Positions 1-8,445 of a stretch of DNA of 64,000 nucleotides are shown here, piece by piece (the first letter of the stretch is position 1; each line of letters starts with the position of its first letter). The notes beneath the pieces were generated by a model. The model had not been told where the DNA came from. It searched no databases and saw only the letters and a program-made list of their open reading frames with translations. The stretch covers positions 1 through 64,000 of the forward strand of contig JBBRZE010000011.1 in the NCBI GenBank assembly GCA_038236995.1, written 5' to 3'. The translations under genes and the position numbers were made by a program. This DNA comes from JAAFHB01 sp038236995 (lineage in GTDB: Bacteria > Bacteroidota > Bacteroidia > Bacteroidales > Prolixibacteraceae).

Positions 1-70
1 GCGCTACAGATGGCGGAAGTTTTGGAATTTCTTCCACATAAACCCCGGGAGTTTTGTACGATGTTGCCAT
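1..70 (-). CDS. Contractile tail sheath protein, N-terminus only (eCIS)
   Basis: This is the first 23 codons of a gene that runs off the left edge of the window. The peptide begins MATSYKTPGVYVEEIPK, the classic N-terminus of phage-type contractile tail sheath proteins, in which the KTPGVYVEE segment is strongly conserved. In extracellular contractile injection systems the sheath polymerises around the inner tube and contracts to drive it into a target. The gene lies downstream of, and on the same strand as, a Pvc16/DUF4255 gene, which supports an eCIS rather than a prophage. Only the N-terminus is visible, so sheath subtype and integrity cannot be judged. Confidence 0.85.
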   Translation of the reverse strand, partial: MATSYKTPGVYVEEIPKLPPSVA

Positions 71-104
71 ATTGATTTATTTTAAAAGTGAAAAAAAAGA
101 TTAC

Positions 105-1121
105 TCAATCAAATATTTCTGTATAAACTTTTTCAATTCTTTTAGTCGGGTCGTTAGACTCATATTGCACCTTAATGCCTGAATCACCTGGTTTCTTTTT
201 TACACCAGCGTTTCCGTTGTATGTTAAAGGCAACGGCGTACTGCTTTCCGATATCGGTGAACCGTTATTTTTATTAAGATATTTCCATACAGCCTGTCTG
301 TTTTTAAATCGGATCTGAAAAACCGGACACGCTATTTTTGCGACTCCTGCGGAAGTACAACTGAAATCATTATCAATAGGATTAGTCGCTGTAATATTCA
401 CAACACCAAATACATTGTCCGGAATTTCATTGGTTAGCAAAATTCCTTTTCCGGGAGTTCCGGCTAAACCAATTGGTGGCACAATGACAGGTGAATCATT
501 TTGATGAACGAAAACCGGCATATTTGCAGCAATATTGTTCAACTTCACTTTGGTTGCACCAGGCTGACTACTTGTCAGTTGAAACAAAGAATTTCCGGTA
601 ATATTCAGATATTCAACTTTATCATTAGCTGTGGAGGCAGGTATTTCCCTTGAAAGAAATAACGACTTGTCAGGATTGACTCCACGCGAAATACCTGTCA
701 GATTTGAAAATACCGGCACATTTTCCTTAAACCTTAATATTTTATCTTCAGGTTGGTAGTAGAGTTCGTAAATTTTCCGGTTAATAAATGTCAGGGTAGT
801 ATATTTATAAAAATCGGCATCAGAAATGGAAATTACAAACGAAAATAATTCGGCATCAGGAATTACAACGCCTTTAGGAACAGCAACGATAAAACCTAAT
901 GCTGTATTTTTGAAAATTCCTCTAAATGCTTTGAGTTTATTTGCTGTAGTAGGAGTCGGTTTAATCTCCAGGAAAGAGCGCGCATCATACGTCAGCAATA
1001 ATTTGGTTTTTCTGATTTCAGGCAACGCATCGAACAGAACAGATGCGTCATCCAGCCAGTAGTGATGCAGCAGATGCACTTCAAAAAGGCGTTTATATCC
1101 GTTTACGATTCGTTCTGCCAT
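105..1121 (-). CDS. eCIS-locus protein of unknown function, between Pvc16-like gene and sheath gene
   Basis: A 338-residue protein that I do not recognise as a named family. The reading frame is open upstream to 1181, but I chose the ATG at 1121 because it follows the stop of the upstream DUF4255 gene by one base; earlier starts would overlap it by 30-60 bp. There is no signal peptide or membrane segment. The N-terminal 90 residues are mixed and basic; the C-terminal half is rich in short beta-prone stretches with G, N, P and T, as in structural virion proteins. It lies between a tail-terminator gene and the sheath gene, so a structural or assembly role in the injection particle is likely by context only. 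Confidence 0.6.
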   Translation of the reverse strand: MAERIVNGYKRLFEVHLLHHYWLDDASVLFDALPEIRKTKLLLTYDARSFLEIKPTPTTANKLKAFRGIFKNTALGFIVAVPKGVVIPDAELFSFVISISDADFYKYTTLTFINRKIYELYYQPEDKILRFKENVPVFSNLTGISRGVNPDKSLFLSREIPASTANDKVEYLNITGNSLFQLTSSQPGATKVKLNNIAANMPVFVHQNDSPVIVPPIGLAGTPGKGILLTNEIPDNVFGVVNITATNPIDNDFSCTSAGVAKIACPVFQIRFKNRQAVWKYLNKNNGSPISESSTPLPLTYNGNAGVKKKPGDSGIKVQYESNDPTKRIEKVYTEIFD

Positions 1122-1122
1122 T

Positions 1123-1758
1123 TCATGAATTGTTTTTATGATAAAATTCATTGACGATTTCAGTAATGAGACCGCTCTCATTGTAGACAGCCCTGTATTT
1201 AAGATCGACCATACTCATCATGTAGATTACAAATGGGTATTGCTTGCCACCGAGTGTACCCCACAAATGGTTAACTTCTTCCATCGTAGGAGAATAAAGA
1301 TTAAAAATTATTTTAAAGGATTCGAGTCGATCAAGTGCATTTGGAGGCGCATTTGTACTGATAGAAGAAGGAGAAACATCGTCCTGGGTAAACACATTCT
1401 TAGACTGTAAAAATCGGATGGCGCGCGAAAGCATTAATAATGCGTTGCTATAACCGGAATCGGTAGCAGTAATCAGGATCTGGAAATTCAAAAATACTGG
1501 TGGATTCTCATAGGTTGTGCGAAGAGTAGTTTCGTTCCTGACAAAATTGGGGAGATTTTTAAGCGTCTTCTCTTCCTTGATGTTGACAACCGAGAAAATG
1601 AGCTTACCTCTGGATATACCTCCATTTCCCCCTCCCTGAGTGATCCCTTCAGCAAGATTGCCAAGCTGAACTGCATCACTTGATGAAGGAACACTGTAAA
1701 CATCCTCCAGATGTTTTTTCAGTTCATTAATAACAATAGTTAAACCATGTGATATCAT
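1123..1758 (-). CDS. Pvc16-like (DUF4255) tail terminator/cap protein of an eCIS
   Basis: A 211-residue protein with the features of the Pvc16 N-terminal domain family (DUF4255): a start ISHGLTIVINELKKHL, a conserved central block with LPNFVRNETTLRTTYENPP, and a beta-rich continuation with NFQILITA and SFKIIFNLYSPT. In PVC/Afp-type particles the Pvc16 homologue caps the distal end of the tube and sheath and sets tail length. No signal peptide is present, as expected for a particle assembled in the cytoplasm. It is the first visible gene of a same-strand cluster with the unknown protein and the sheath gene. The AT-rich DNA upstream contains no intact gene, so this is probably the cluster's 5' end. 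Confidence 0.8.
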   Translation of the reverse strand: MISHGLTIVINELKKHLEDVYSVPSSSDAVQLGNLAEGITQGGGNGGISRGKLIFSVVNIKEEKTLKNLPNFVRNETTLRTTYENPPVFLNFQILITATDSGYSNALLMLSRAIRFLQSKNVFTQDDVSPSSISTNAPPNALDRLESFKIIFNLYSPTMEEVNHLWGTLGGKQYPFVIYMMSMVDLKYRAVYNESGLITEIVNEFYHKNNS

Positions 1759-2507
1759 CGCTTAAATATTATAAGATTAATTAACGCTTAAAAGGACTTA
1801 TCTATTTATTTTCAATGTTATATGAGGTAATGAAAGCACGGGAAAAATAAAAAAGAGAAAAAGTCCGTAATTAAGATTCATTAAAAACGCAAATTCACTG
1901 GAAAAGTTTCATGTTTTTTCGATCATGTGTATTATTTTTTTAAAATAGTCTAAATAAGAATTAGAAATTCTTTTTCCTTTGGTTAAAAACCAGTTAAATT
2001 GTTTACTATCAAATTTATTTTACGGCTGATATACAAATTAATCTCTTCCAAATGACGCTTATTTCTCCTAACGTAGAATGAAAAATCAGTGCTCTCATTT
2101 TTGTATGCTCAATATTAACTTTATCAATCATCTCACTGGCAATATTAAGTGGCCACATATACCTTCCTGGCCTTTCTGATTTTTAAAAAATAAAGTACTG
2201 AAAAAACCACTTGAACCATGAAATTCCATCTTTGACTTACTTAAGGAATTATTTTTTAAAGGTGCGAAGGGATCAATCACTCATTTTTCTGCTATTCTAT
2301 TTCAATAAAAAAAATAGCTAGCTTATACCGTTGAACCAACCTTCTTTCTAAAATAATTATTATTTACATATAAATCAACGTTCTTATTTTTATTAGTGCC
2401 GCGTTTTAAAATCGGTTAATCAAGATCTTCATATGCAATAAAGAAAAAGCAGAAGCCTGAAATCGCATCAGTAATTCCAGACTTCCATTATCCAATTGTA
2501 TATGACA
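1759..2507. other. Gene-poor AT-rich stretch upstream of the eCIS genes
   Basis: No convincing gene. Two short minus-strand open stretches (about 2025-2158 and 2128-2280) have protein-like composition, for example KSKMEFHGSSGFFS, but neither is intact nor recognisable. They may be decayed coding sequence. The part next to 1758 should hold the promoter of the DUF4255 gene, but I see no clear TAnnTTTG box. Confidence 0.3.
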
Positions 2508-2639
2508 TTAGGGCACCCAGGGATTAACAGGAGCTGTCGAAGATGCCTCTTCCTTTTCATAATAGCCACCGGGTAACCATCCTGACGGAATAAAGTTAAT
2601 GCCAAATGCACAGATTTGGGCTAAAACAGGATCCCTAAT
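2508..2639 (-). pseudogene. Possible 3' remnant of a decayed gene
   Basis: A 43-codon open stretch closed at both ends by TAA, with no start codon. The peptide contains INFIPSGWLPGGYYEKEE and ends APVNPWVP, a composition unlike random AT-rich translation and like the C-terminus of a real protein. I do not recognise the parent family. It lies just downstream of the methyltransferase gene on the same strand and upstream of the eCIS genes, so it could be the tail of a gene lost in a rearrangement. Confidence 0.3.
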
Positions 2640-2686
2640 TTAAATTTTTAAAAGGTTCACAATAATAATTAAAAACAATAAAACCT

Positions 2687-3736
2687 TTATATAACTGCTT
2701 GTTGCACAACCCGACTTTCAATTCGCGGTTTCTCCCCCTGAACGTACCAGAATTCAACCTCGCATGCATTTTGCTTTCTGAAATCGAAGTATTGCTTTGG
2801 CATGGTGATGCTCGAGTCGTTACAGGTTAATATTTCGTTGCCAAAAACCTTTACGGTGGTAAAAAGTTTGAGAATCGGAAATGCAGTAATGCATGCCGGT
2901 ACCAAAAGTGATTTTCGTGAAAGAATAATACTTAACTTACTTATCTTAAATACATTTTCTATTAAGCGGCGTTGAAAAGGTAGCGGTTCGGTCCCCGAAT
3001 AGAATAACCGGTCTGTTTCCAGTTTGGGATTTGTCAGAAAGGCATCGATCGAAATTTCTTCAGGAATGAAGAGACATGCTTCAGACAATTGCGGAACCAG
3101 GTTTTGCATAATGGCCACCTGCGGTTCGCTTTTAAGGCACGCTAGCATATTTTCGGAAATGACGATATCATACGGTTTGGTGACAACAAACGTAGTGGCA
3201 TCCGTGCAATATACTTCACCAATATAAGGACTTAGTGTCAAGCTATCAGTCACCCGTTGAAGTGCAGCCAACGATTCGGAATTGATGTCGAGTAAATCAA
3301 CAATCAGCTCTTCGGGTTTATACAACTTTAGAAGCGGAATAACCAATGTTCCGTAAGGACCTGTTCCGGCATAAAGTATGCGGATTGGACTTCCCGCAAC
3401 TTCCGATATTTTTTCTGAAATTGCCCGGTTGATACCTCGTAGAAATACGGCAGTACGTTTCATTTCCAGCAAACAATGTGCTGCAGCTATAGTCGAAACA
3501 GCCTTACCGGAAGGGAGCCATATATCTTTGTCACAATTAAGCTGATCAATGGTTACTCCTGTTATCGTACTAAAAATGCGGTAAAGTTCATCGACGGCCT
3601 GTTTCATTAATCTAAAATTATCACCACAACACAAAAGGGTCTGGGCAGACTGATGTACGACCTTTTCAGCTATTAAAAAATGGTCCTTGATATAAGCGTT
3701 ACGGGAAAATGAAGGTGTCAGGCAGGGTTGAAGCAT
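2687..3736 (-). CDS. Class I SAM-dependent methyltransferase-like protein (PRMT-like fold)
   Basis: A 349-residue cytoplasmic protein. Near residue 120 the segment ILYAGTGPYGTLVIPLL matches the glycine-rich motif I that binds S-adenosylmethionine, followed about 25 residues later by an acidic strand end (VDLLDINSESL) that would hold the ribose hydroxyls. The later VISENMLACL and PEEISIDAFL segments resemble the double-E loop and beta-barrel entry of protein arginine methyltransferase-like enzymes. The first 110 residues are helical and may be a lid or partner-binding part. The substrate cannot be told. The gene stands alone on the minus strand, with about 610 bp of noncoding DNA upstream. Confidence 0.6.
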   Translation of the reverse strand: MLQPCLTPSFSRNAYIKDHFLIAEKVVHQSAQTLLCCGDNFRLMKQAVDELYRIFSTITGVTIDQLNCDKDIWLPSGKAVSTIAAAHCLLEMKRTAVFLRGINRAISEKISEVAGSPIRILYAGTGPYGTLVIPLLKLYKPEELIVDLLDINSESLAALQRVTDSLTLSPYIGEVYCTDATTFVVTKPYDIVISENMLACLKSEPQVAIMQNLVPQLSEACLFIPEEISIDAFLTNPKLETDRLFYSGTEPLPFQRRLIENVFKISKLSIILSRKSLLVPACITAFPILKLFTTVKVFGNEILTCNDSSITMPKQYFDFRKQNACEVEFWYVQGEKPRIESRVVQQAVI

Positions 3737-3898
3737 ACTTTTTAGAATAATTTGGTCAGGTAAACAAACGAATAGGTCAGGTTATAGTTTTGATTGTCAG
3801 CTACAAGTATAGAATGTTATTTAAAAATTAGGGCTATTGAATTGCTTATGCCATACATATAAAATAAACATGGGAATATTAACATTATAAAATTTTTA

Positions 3899-3962
3899 AT
3901 GCACAAAAATACTGGATTGGCTTTATACATCAATTATCAATGTATACAAAGTGAGCGTACGA
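3899..3962 (+). repeat. Imperfect direct repeat, copy 1
   Basis: Starts ATGCACAAAAA, has ACATCAATT in the middle and ends AGCGTACGA. The second copy is at 4211-4273 with the same three blocks in the same order; overall the copies are roughly 70% identical with a one-base indel. Both lie in the noncoding interval upstream of the methyltransferase gene. They could be duplicated regulatory sequence or traces of an excised element. Confidence 0.5.
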
Positions 3963-4210
3963 TTTGACAAGTTGATTGAAAAAAGGATCATTCTTCTAAC
4001 TTCAGCCATCAGATAGAAGAGGCAAACTTTTTTTGGAATTGGAAGGTTGCCGAAAAATGATAAATGAAAAAGTCAGTACTGTGCAAACATGGATCCGGGC
4101 AACTAATTGTTCATATTTCCAAGTATATCCGAAAGAGTGCATAATTGATTTAATATTTTCTGCGCTTTCTATCCTCTTCCTCCTAATTAATAAACAAATC
4201 ACGAATAACA

Positions 4211-4273
4211 ATGCACAAAAACAGCATGCTTGGTTTACACATCAATTGTCCATACGTCAAAATTAGCGTACGA
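4211..4273 (+). repeat. Imperfect direct repeat, copy 2
   Basis: Second copy of the segment at 3899-3962, with the shared blocks ATGCACAAAAA, ACATCAATT and TTAGCGTACGA. The copies are about 250 bp apart, and the DNA between them encodes nothing recognisable. Confidence 0.5.
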
Positions 4274-4347
4274 ATCTGCAAATAGATAATATTTAAACAC
4301 TTATCGCAGGATTTGGAGTAAGAATCAGCAAAAGTGCAAAAGGGGAA

Positions 4348-5517
4348 TTATGCCTTGTTATTTTGCCGCCAAACAGATGGCGATTCGGAGGTAATCTGTT
4401 TAAACTGACGGCTAAAGTTTGAGGCTTCGCTATATCCCACCAATTCAGCAATTTGGGCTAAACTGTAATTTGGGTATGCGATAAGCAATGTTTTGGCTTC
4501 CTCAACGCGCAGATTGTTAATCCACAGGTTGAAATTCATCCCTTCGTTGTTGTTGATAAATGTGGAAAGTGTTGTCCGCCCAATTTTGAGATATTGCGCC
4601 ATTTCCTGGATATTCACCCCATCTGCCAGGTAATACTTATCCTCCAGAATCTGATTTTTTAATTGAATCCAATTAATTCTCCTACTAGATTTTGAAAATT
4701 CGTCCCTGCCGTTTTCAGGAACGTAGATAGCAGGCTCAATATAGATAAAGGTGCGCGGATATTGAATGTAATAGATCCCAAAACCCATGTAGAATAGGGC
4801 ATAAATGACGGCAAATATCAATTCCCATTTACTGGATAGTATAAAGCAAGACATTAATGCACCAATGCCAATTGAAAGCGCTGCATAATAGCAATATCTG
4901 ACCCCTGGAAGGTGCAATTTCAGGTTGTCTGCGAAGTAGTTATCTATCGTATTTTCAAATAAGCGTTCCTGAGCAAGGAATAAGTGGGTTAAATATGCTA
5001 ACTGGAAGATATAATAGAACAGAAAAATGGATCTAACAAATATTGCCGGATGAAAAGCCAATTGTATCAGTTCGTCAAAGTCTACGATTATTGGATTTCC
5101 CCATATTTTAGAAACCAGTAAGTAGAGAATATTCAGGCTTAATACCGGTATTATTTGCTTGATTAAGTAGCTCTTTGTATTAAACTGTGGTTTTAAAAGT
5201 ATAATCAGCGTTATTGCAAATAAAGTTGCCTGCAACGATGCCATCGTCAAAATCTCCATTGATATAAAATTGTCAGGTGATATATCAAAAACCATCACAA
5301 GTATATTGAGAATAGCCATTATCAGGTATGCACCGGCCAAAAACCGCAACGACAAGCGATAATTATTCAAACCTTTATTTGTTGGAAGAGGCAGTGCCAA
5401 AAAGAAAATAGCCATGGCAATACACTCCATAATATAGGCTGTATCTACTATCGAAAGTGCGTTATTGTACGTCATTGATGGAAATTCATATTCAGCAATG
5501 CGTGAATAGCGTTGCAT
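4348..5517 (-). CDS. Membrane-anchored AraC-family transcriptional regulator
   Basis: A 389-residue protein made of two halves. Residues about 25-265 contain six or seven hydrophobic helices with short loops and no signal peptide. Residues about 285-389 form an AraC-type double helix-turn-helix: the first motif includes VNIQEMAQYLKIGRTTLSTFI, and the second includes YSLAQIAELVGYSEASNFSRQFK before a terminal SPSVWR. This 7TM plus AraC architecture is common in Bacteroidota and is thought to couple a membrane signal directly to DNA binding. The ligand and targets are unknown. The gene is monocistronic, and the upstream region is another gene-poor interval. Confidence 0.85.
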   Translation of the reverse strand: MQRYSRIAEYEFPSMTYNNALSIVDTAYIMECIAMAIFFLALPLPTNKGLNNYRLSLRFLAGAYLIMAILNILVMVFDISPDNFISMEILTMASLQATLFAITLIILLKPQFNTKSYLIKQIIPVLSLNILYLLVSKIWGNPIIVDFDELIQLAFHPAIFVRSIFLFYYIFQLAYLTHLFLAQERLFENTIDNYFADNLKLHLPGVRYCYYAALSIGIGALMSCFILSSKWELIFAVIYALFYMGFGIYYIQYPRTFIYIEPAIYVPENGRDEFSKSSRRINWIQLKNQILEDKYYLADGVNIQEMAQYLKIGRTTLSTFINNNEGMNFNLWINNLRVEEAKTLLIAYPNYSLAQIAELVGYSEASNFSRQFKQITSESPSVWRQNNKA

Positions 5518-6377
5518 AAATTTAATACAAAGTTAAATAAATAATGCAAAATATTAAAATAGATCGTGCAAATTATTTCCATTACTATTTAGTAAGTAAC
5601 CTAATGCCAACCATTCCATGTTTAAAACAAAAAATCTGACAGGCTTATCTATTATGGTGTCAACTTAGCAATAAGTATATCCAACCTGAAGAGCCCGCAT
5701 GGTTTGTATTCAGGATGATCGCAATGCGACACAAGACATAAACAATAGCCTTGAATTCACCAGCCGTTATGAAATAGCCCACACTGATAGTCTTGTTTTT
5801 GTGAAAGATATCCGTTCGGAAATTAACAAGCTAAGCCGGATTGATAACAATCCAAATAATTTAGATAAAATTATGGAGGATATAAAAACACATCTGTGTG
5901 GCTTTTATTATTTGTCTTTACCAAATAGGCAAGCTGGTGATTGCATTTTTATTTGGGGAACCACGAATTATAGCAATATCTTCACCCGCTGATCAGTCAT
6001 TTCGAAACGAGCGAAACCAATTGTGAAATGCCGATTTTTGAATTGTTAGCATGGGGAACAAATCGTTTTTCGTTTCGGTTGCGAGGTGATAGGCAATTGG
6101 ATCACATGAAAGAAATAAAGATGCTTCCCGACCGGTCTGGCTGGCACCGAAGCAAGATATCGTTGATATTTTATTCGAGTGAATTCAGCAAGTTTCGTTT
6201 TCCCAGCTCCCCTGTTCCAAAATTAATAAAGTCATTGGACGTATTGTATAATTTTCCATTTTACATATCTTCCAAGATTACCAAATCATAAAAGTTTGCA
6301 GCCGTGAACACATTGTCAGATAATTATTAGTAGTTTTATGACTCGTTAACTATTGAATATTTAGAACCCTATTGATC
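5518..6377. other. Gene-poor interval with degenerate repeat-like DNA
   Basis: About 860 bp between the AraC-type gene and the adaptor gene. A 97-codon plus-strand frame (5699-5992) is open but matches no family I know. From about 5995 the DNA contains GTCATTTCGAAACGAGCGAAAC, later GATGCTTCCCGACCGGTCTGG; these resemble the 'GTCATTTCGAACGAAGTGAG ... GATGCTTCGACT' palindromic intergenic repeats scattered through many Bacteroidota genomes, but here degenerate. This is a resemblance, not an alignment. Confidence 0.3.
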
Positions 6378-7703
6378 ATGAAGAAAAAAAGCAATAAAAT
6401 ACTGTATTTCAGCATTTTGGGTGTTGTGGTAATAATACTGCTCATCGTTGGTAAAAAGGCGGGTTGGTTTGGTAAAGATATGGCATTGAAAGTTGCTACC
6501 GAAAAAGTTCAGAAGAAAGATATAACCGAAATTATTACCGCCAACGGAAAAATAGAACCTCAGATGGAGGTGAAAATCAGTCCGGAAGTACCGGGAGAAA
6601 TTATTGAACTTCCGGTAAAAGAGGGCGATGAAGTATTAAAAGGCGATTTACTCGTTGTAATACGACCTGATATTTATATTTCAAACCGAAACCGCCTTGA
6701 GGCTTCACTCAACAGCCAGAAAGCCAGGTTGGCACAGGCCGAGGCACAGTTAGTTGAAAAGGATCTGAACTATAAACGATCAAAACAACTTTTTGAAAAG
6801 AATACAATCGCTAAGTCTGATTTTGAAACAATTGAAGCTGCATGGAAAGTTGCCGAGTCCGAAGTACAAGCCGCACGATATGGCGTCAAAAGTGCGGAAT
6901 CGAGCCTTAATGAATCGCAGGAAAATCTTACCAAAACAAAGATTTACTCTCCCATCTCTGGAACAGTTTCAAAGTTAAACGTCGAAAAAGGGGAGAAAGT
7001 GGTTGGAACCAACCAGTTTGCCGGAACCGATTTAATGATCATTGCCGACCTTTCCAAAATGGAAGTAAAAGTTGAGGTAAATGAGAATGACATCGTGAAT
7101 GTTGAGAAATATGATACTGCCAATGTGGAGATCGATGCGTATCTGAAACGGAAGTTTGTTGGCGAAGTAACTGAAATCGCCAGTTCTGCAAATGTTTCCG
7201 GAACTTCTACCGATCAGGTGACTAATTTCAATGTAAAAATATTCCTGCTGCAAGATTCTTATAAGGATCTTTTGGAATCCAATCCAAAACGTTACCCTTT
7301 CCTTCCGGGAATGTCAGCAACGGTTGAAATACGCACCGAAACCCGTCGTGGTGTGATCTCGGTTCCGATTCAGGCAGTTACAACACGCACAAGTGACGGC
7401 ACTTCTAAAAAAGACATCAGTAAGCTTGAGACCGAAACTGAAGGTACTGATAAAAATGAAGATAAGGTAGCAGCAAAAGATCCTGAACAATTTGAGGTTG
7501 TTTTCGTTAATCGTAATGGTTTGGCTCGTCAGGTGAAGGTAAAAACCGGTATTCAGGATAATACAAATATCGAAATCCTTGAGGGGCTCGTGCCCAGCGA
7601 CGAAATTATTGTAGCACCTTATGGTCTGATTTCAAAAACGCTCAAAGATTCAACCACGATTGAGGTTGTAAAAATTGATGATTTATACAAAGTAAAGAAG
7701 TAA
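6378..7703 (+). CDS. Periplasmic adaptor subunit of an efflux pump (HlyD/MacA-like)
   Basis: A 441-residue membrane-fusion protein. One N-terminal membrane helix (residues about 8-25) is followed by a biotinyl-lipoyl half-motif (MEVKISPEVPGEIIELPVKEGDEV), a long coiled-coil hairpin (about 90-175, rich in A, E, Q and K), the second lipoyl half (KIYSPISGTVSKLNVEKGEKV), and beta-barrel and membrane-proximal domains. Such adaptors connect an inner-membrane ABC or RND transporter to an outer-membrane TolC channel. I used the ATG at 6378; a TTG two codons upstream is possible. An acidic Lys/Glu insert lies near residue 350. No MacB or TolC gene is adjacent: the next gene, overlapping the stop by one base (TAATG), is a VOC protein, so the partners must be encoded elsewhere. 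Confidence 0.85.
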   Translation: MKKKSNKILYFSILGVVVIILLIVGKKAGWFGKDMALKVATEKVQKKDITEIITANGKIEPQMEVKISPEVPGEIIELPVKEGDEVLKGDLLVVIRPDIYISNRNRLEASLNSQKARLAQAEAQLVEKDLNYKRSKQLFEKNTIAKSDFETIEAAWKVAESEVQAARYGVKSAESSLNESQENLTKTKIYSPISGTVSKLNVEKGEKVVGTNQFAGTDLMIIADLSKMEVKVEVNENDIVNVEKYDTANVEIDAYLKRKFVGEVTEIASSANVSGTSTDQVTNFNVKIFLLQDSYKDLLESNPKRYPFLPGMSATVEIRTETRRGVISVPIQAVTTRTSDGTSKKDISKLETETEGTDKNEDKVAAKDPEQFEVVFVNRNGLARQVKVKTGIQDNTNIEILEGLVPSDEIIVAPYGLISKTLKDSTTIEVVKIDDLYKVKK

Positions 7704-8122
7704 TGGGTCAACGTTTAGTTCACATTTCCTTGTTAGTTGAAGATTACGACAGGGCCATCTATTTTTATACACAAAAGCTTAATTTCAAACTTGTTGAAGA
7801 TACGATGTTGAGTGAATCTAAACGGTGGGTACTTGTTTCACCACCCGGTTCTGAAGGATGCTGTTTGTTACTTGCAAAAGCTGCCAACGAAGAACAATCC
7901 GCCAGAATTGGAAACCAAACCGGCGGTCGTGTTTTTCTTTTCCTTGAAACCAATGATTTCAAGCGCGATTTCGAAAATCTTCAGTCAAATGGTGTTTCAA
8001 TTATCCGAGAACCAGCCATCGAAGACTATGGAACAGTAGCTGTATTTGCCGATCTTTACGGCAACCTTTGGGATTTGATCGAACCAACCAGTCAGCCCGG
8101 AACTGACGCTCCCATTTTTTAA
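7703..8122 (+). CDS. VOC-family (glyoxalase/bleomycin resistance-like) protein
   Basis: A 139-residue protein with the paired beta-alpha-beta-beta-beta units of the vicinal oxygen chelate fold. It opens with RLVHISLLVEDYDRAIYFYTQKLNF, where the His is the usual first metal ligand, and ends with AVFADLYGNLWDLIEP, where the final Glu is the usual last ligand. The family includes glyoxalase I, dioxygenases and antibiotic-binding proteins; the substrate is not apparent. Its ATG overlaps the stop of the adaptor gene, so the two are probably co-transcribed and translationally coupled. Confidence 0.8.
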   Translation: MGQRLVHISLLVEDYDRAIYFYTQKLNFKLVEDTMLSESKRWVLVSPPGSEGCCLLLAKAANEEQSARIGNQTGGRVFLFLETNDFKRDFENLQSNGVSIIREPAIEDYGTVAVFADLYGNLWDLIEPTSQPGTDAPIF

Positions 8123-8169
8123 TCGCGATTATTGAATATCTTCGTAGTTCAATTTTTCAAAACTGGGAA

Positions 8170-8445
8170 ATGCTTAAAAAGGTGGTTTATTGGATCAGAT
8201 GGATTTTAATCAGGATACTGATGGTTCCGGTCTATTTTTACAAATATGCCATCTCACCGATGACTTCTGCATCGTGCCGTCATATCCCAAGTTGTTCTGA
8301 ATATGCAATTGAAGCCTTAAAAATCCATGGACCATTAAAAGGAATTTATTTGGGTACAAGGCGGATATTAAAATGTCACCCGTGGGGAACACATGGTTAT
8401 GACCCGGTGCCTCCCAAAAAAGAATTAAATAAAAACAAAGAATGA
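8170..8445 (+). CDS. yidD: Membrane protein insertion efficiency factor YidD
   Basis: A 91-residue protein with the full YidD signature: an N-terminal amphipathic/hydrophobic helix (IRILMVPVYFYKYAISP), then ASCRHIPSCSEYAIEAL and CHPWGTHGYDPVP. YidD acts with the YidC insertase at the inner membrane. It is usually encoded next to rpmH, rnpA or yidC; here it precedes a metal ABC transporter instead. Its TGA overlaps the next gene's ATG (ATGA). Confidence 0.92.
   Translation: MLKKVVYWIRWILIRILMVPVYFYKYAISPMTSASCRHIPSCSEYAIEALKIHGPLKGIYLGTRRILKCHPWGTHGYDPVPPKKELNKNKE

Larger units (their letters stand above)
3737..4347. other. Noncoding interval carrying a duplicated 64-bp segment
   Basis: About 610 bp between the minus-strand AraC-type gene and the minus-strand methyltransferase gene. 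Small open frames here have no protein-like character. The only structure seen is an imperfect direct repeat, annotated separately. The region next to 3736 should contain the methyltransferase promoter, but no full TTTG/TAnnTTTG pair was found. Confidence 0.5.

Noticed and set aside
5699..5992. A 97-codon plus-strand ORF in the gap after the AraC-type gene
   Set aside because: No family match, no promoter and no conserved neighbour; kept only as a note in the interval description.
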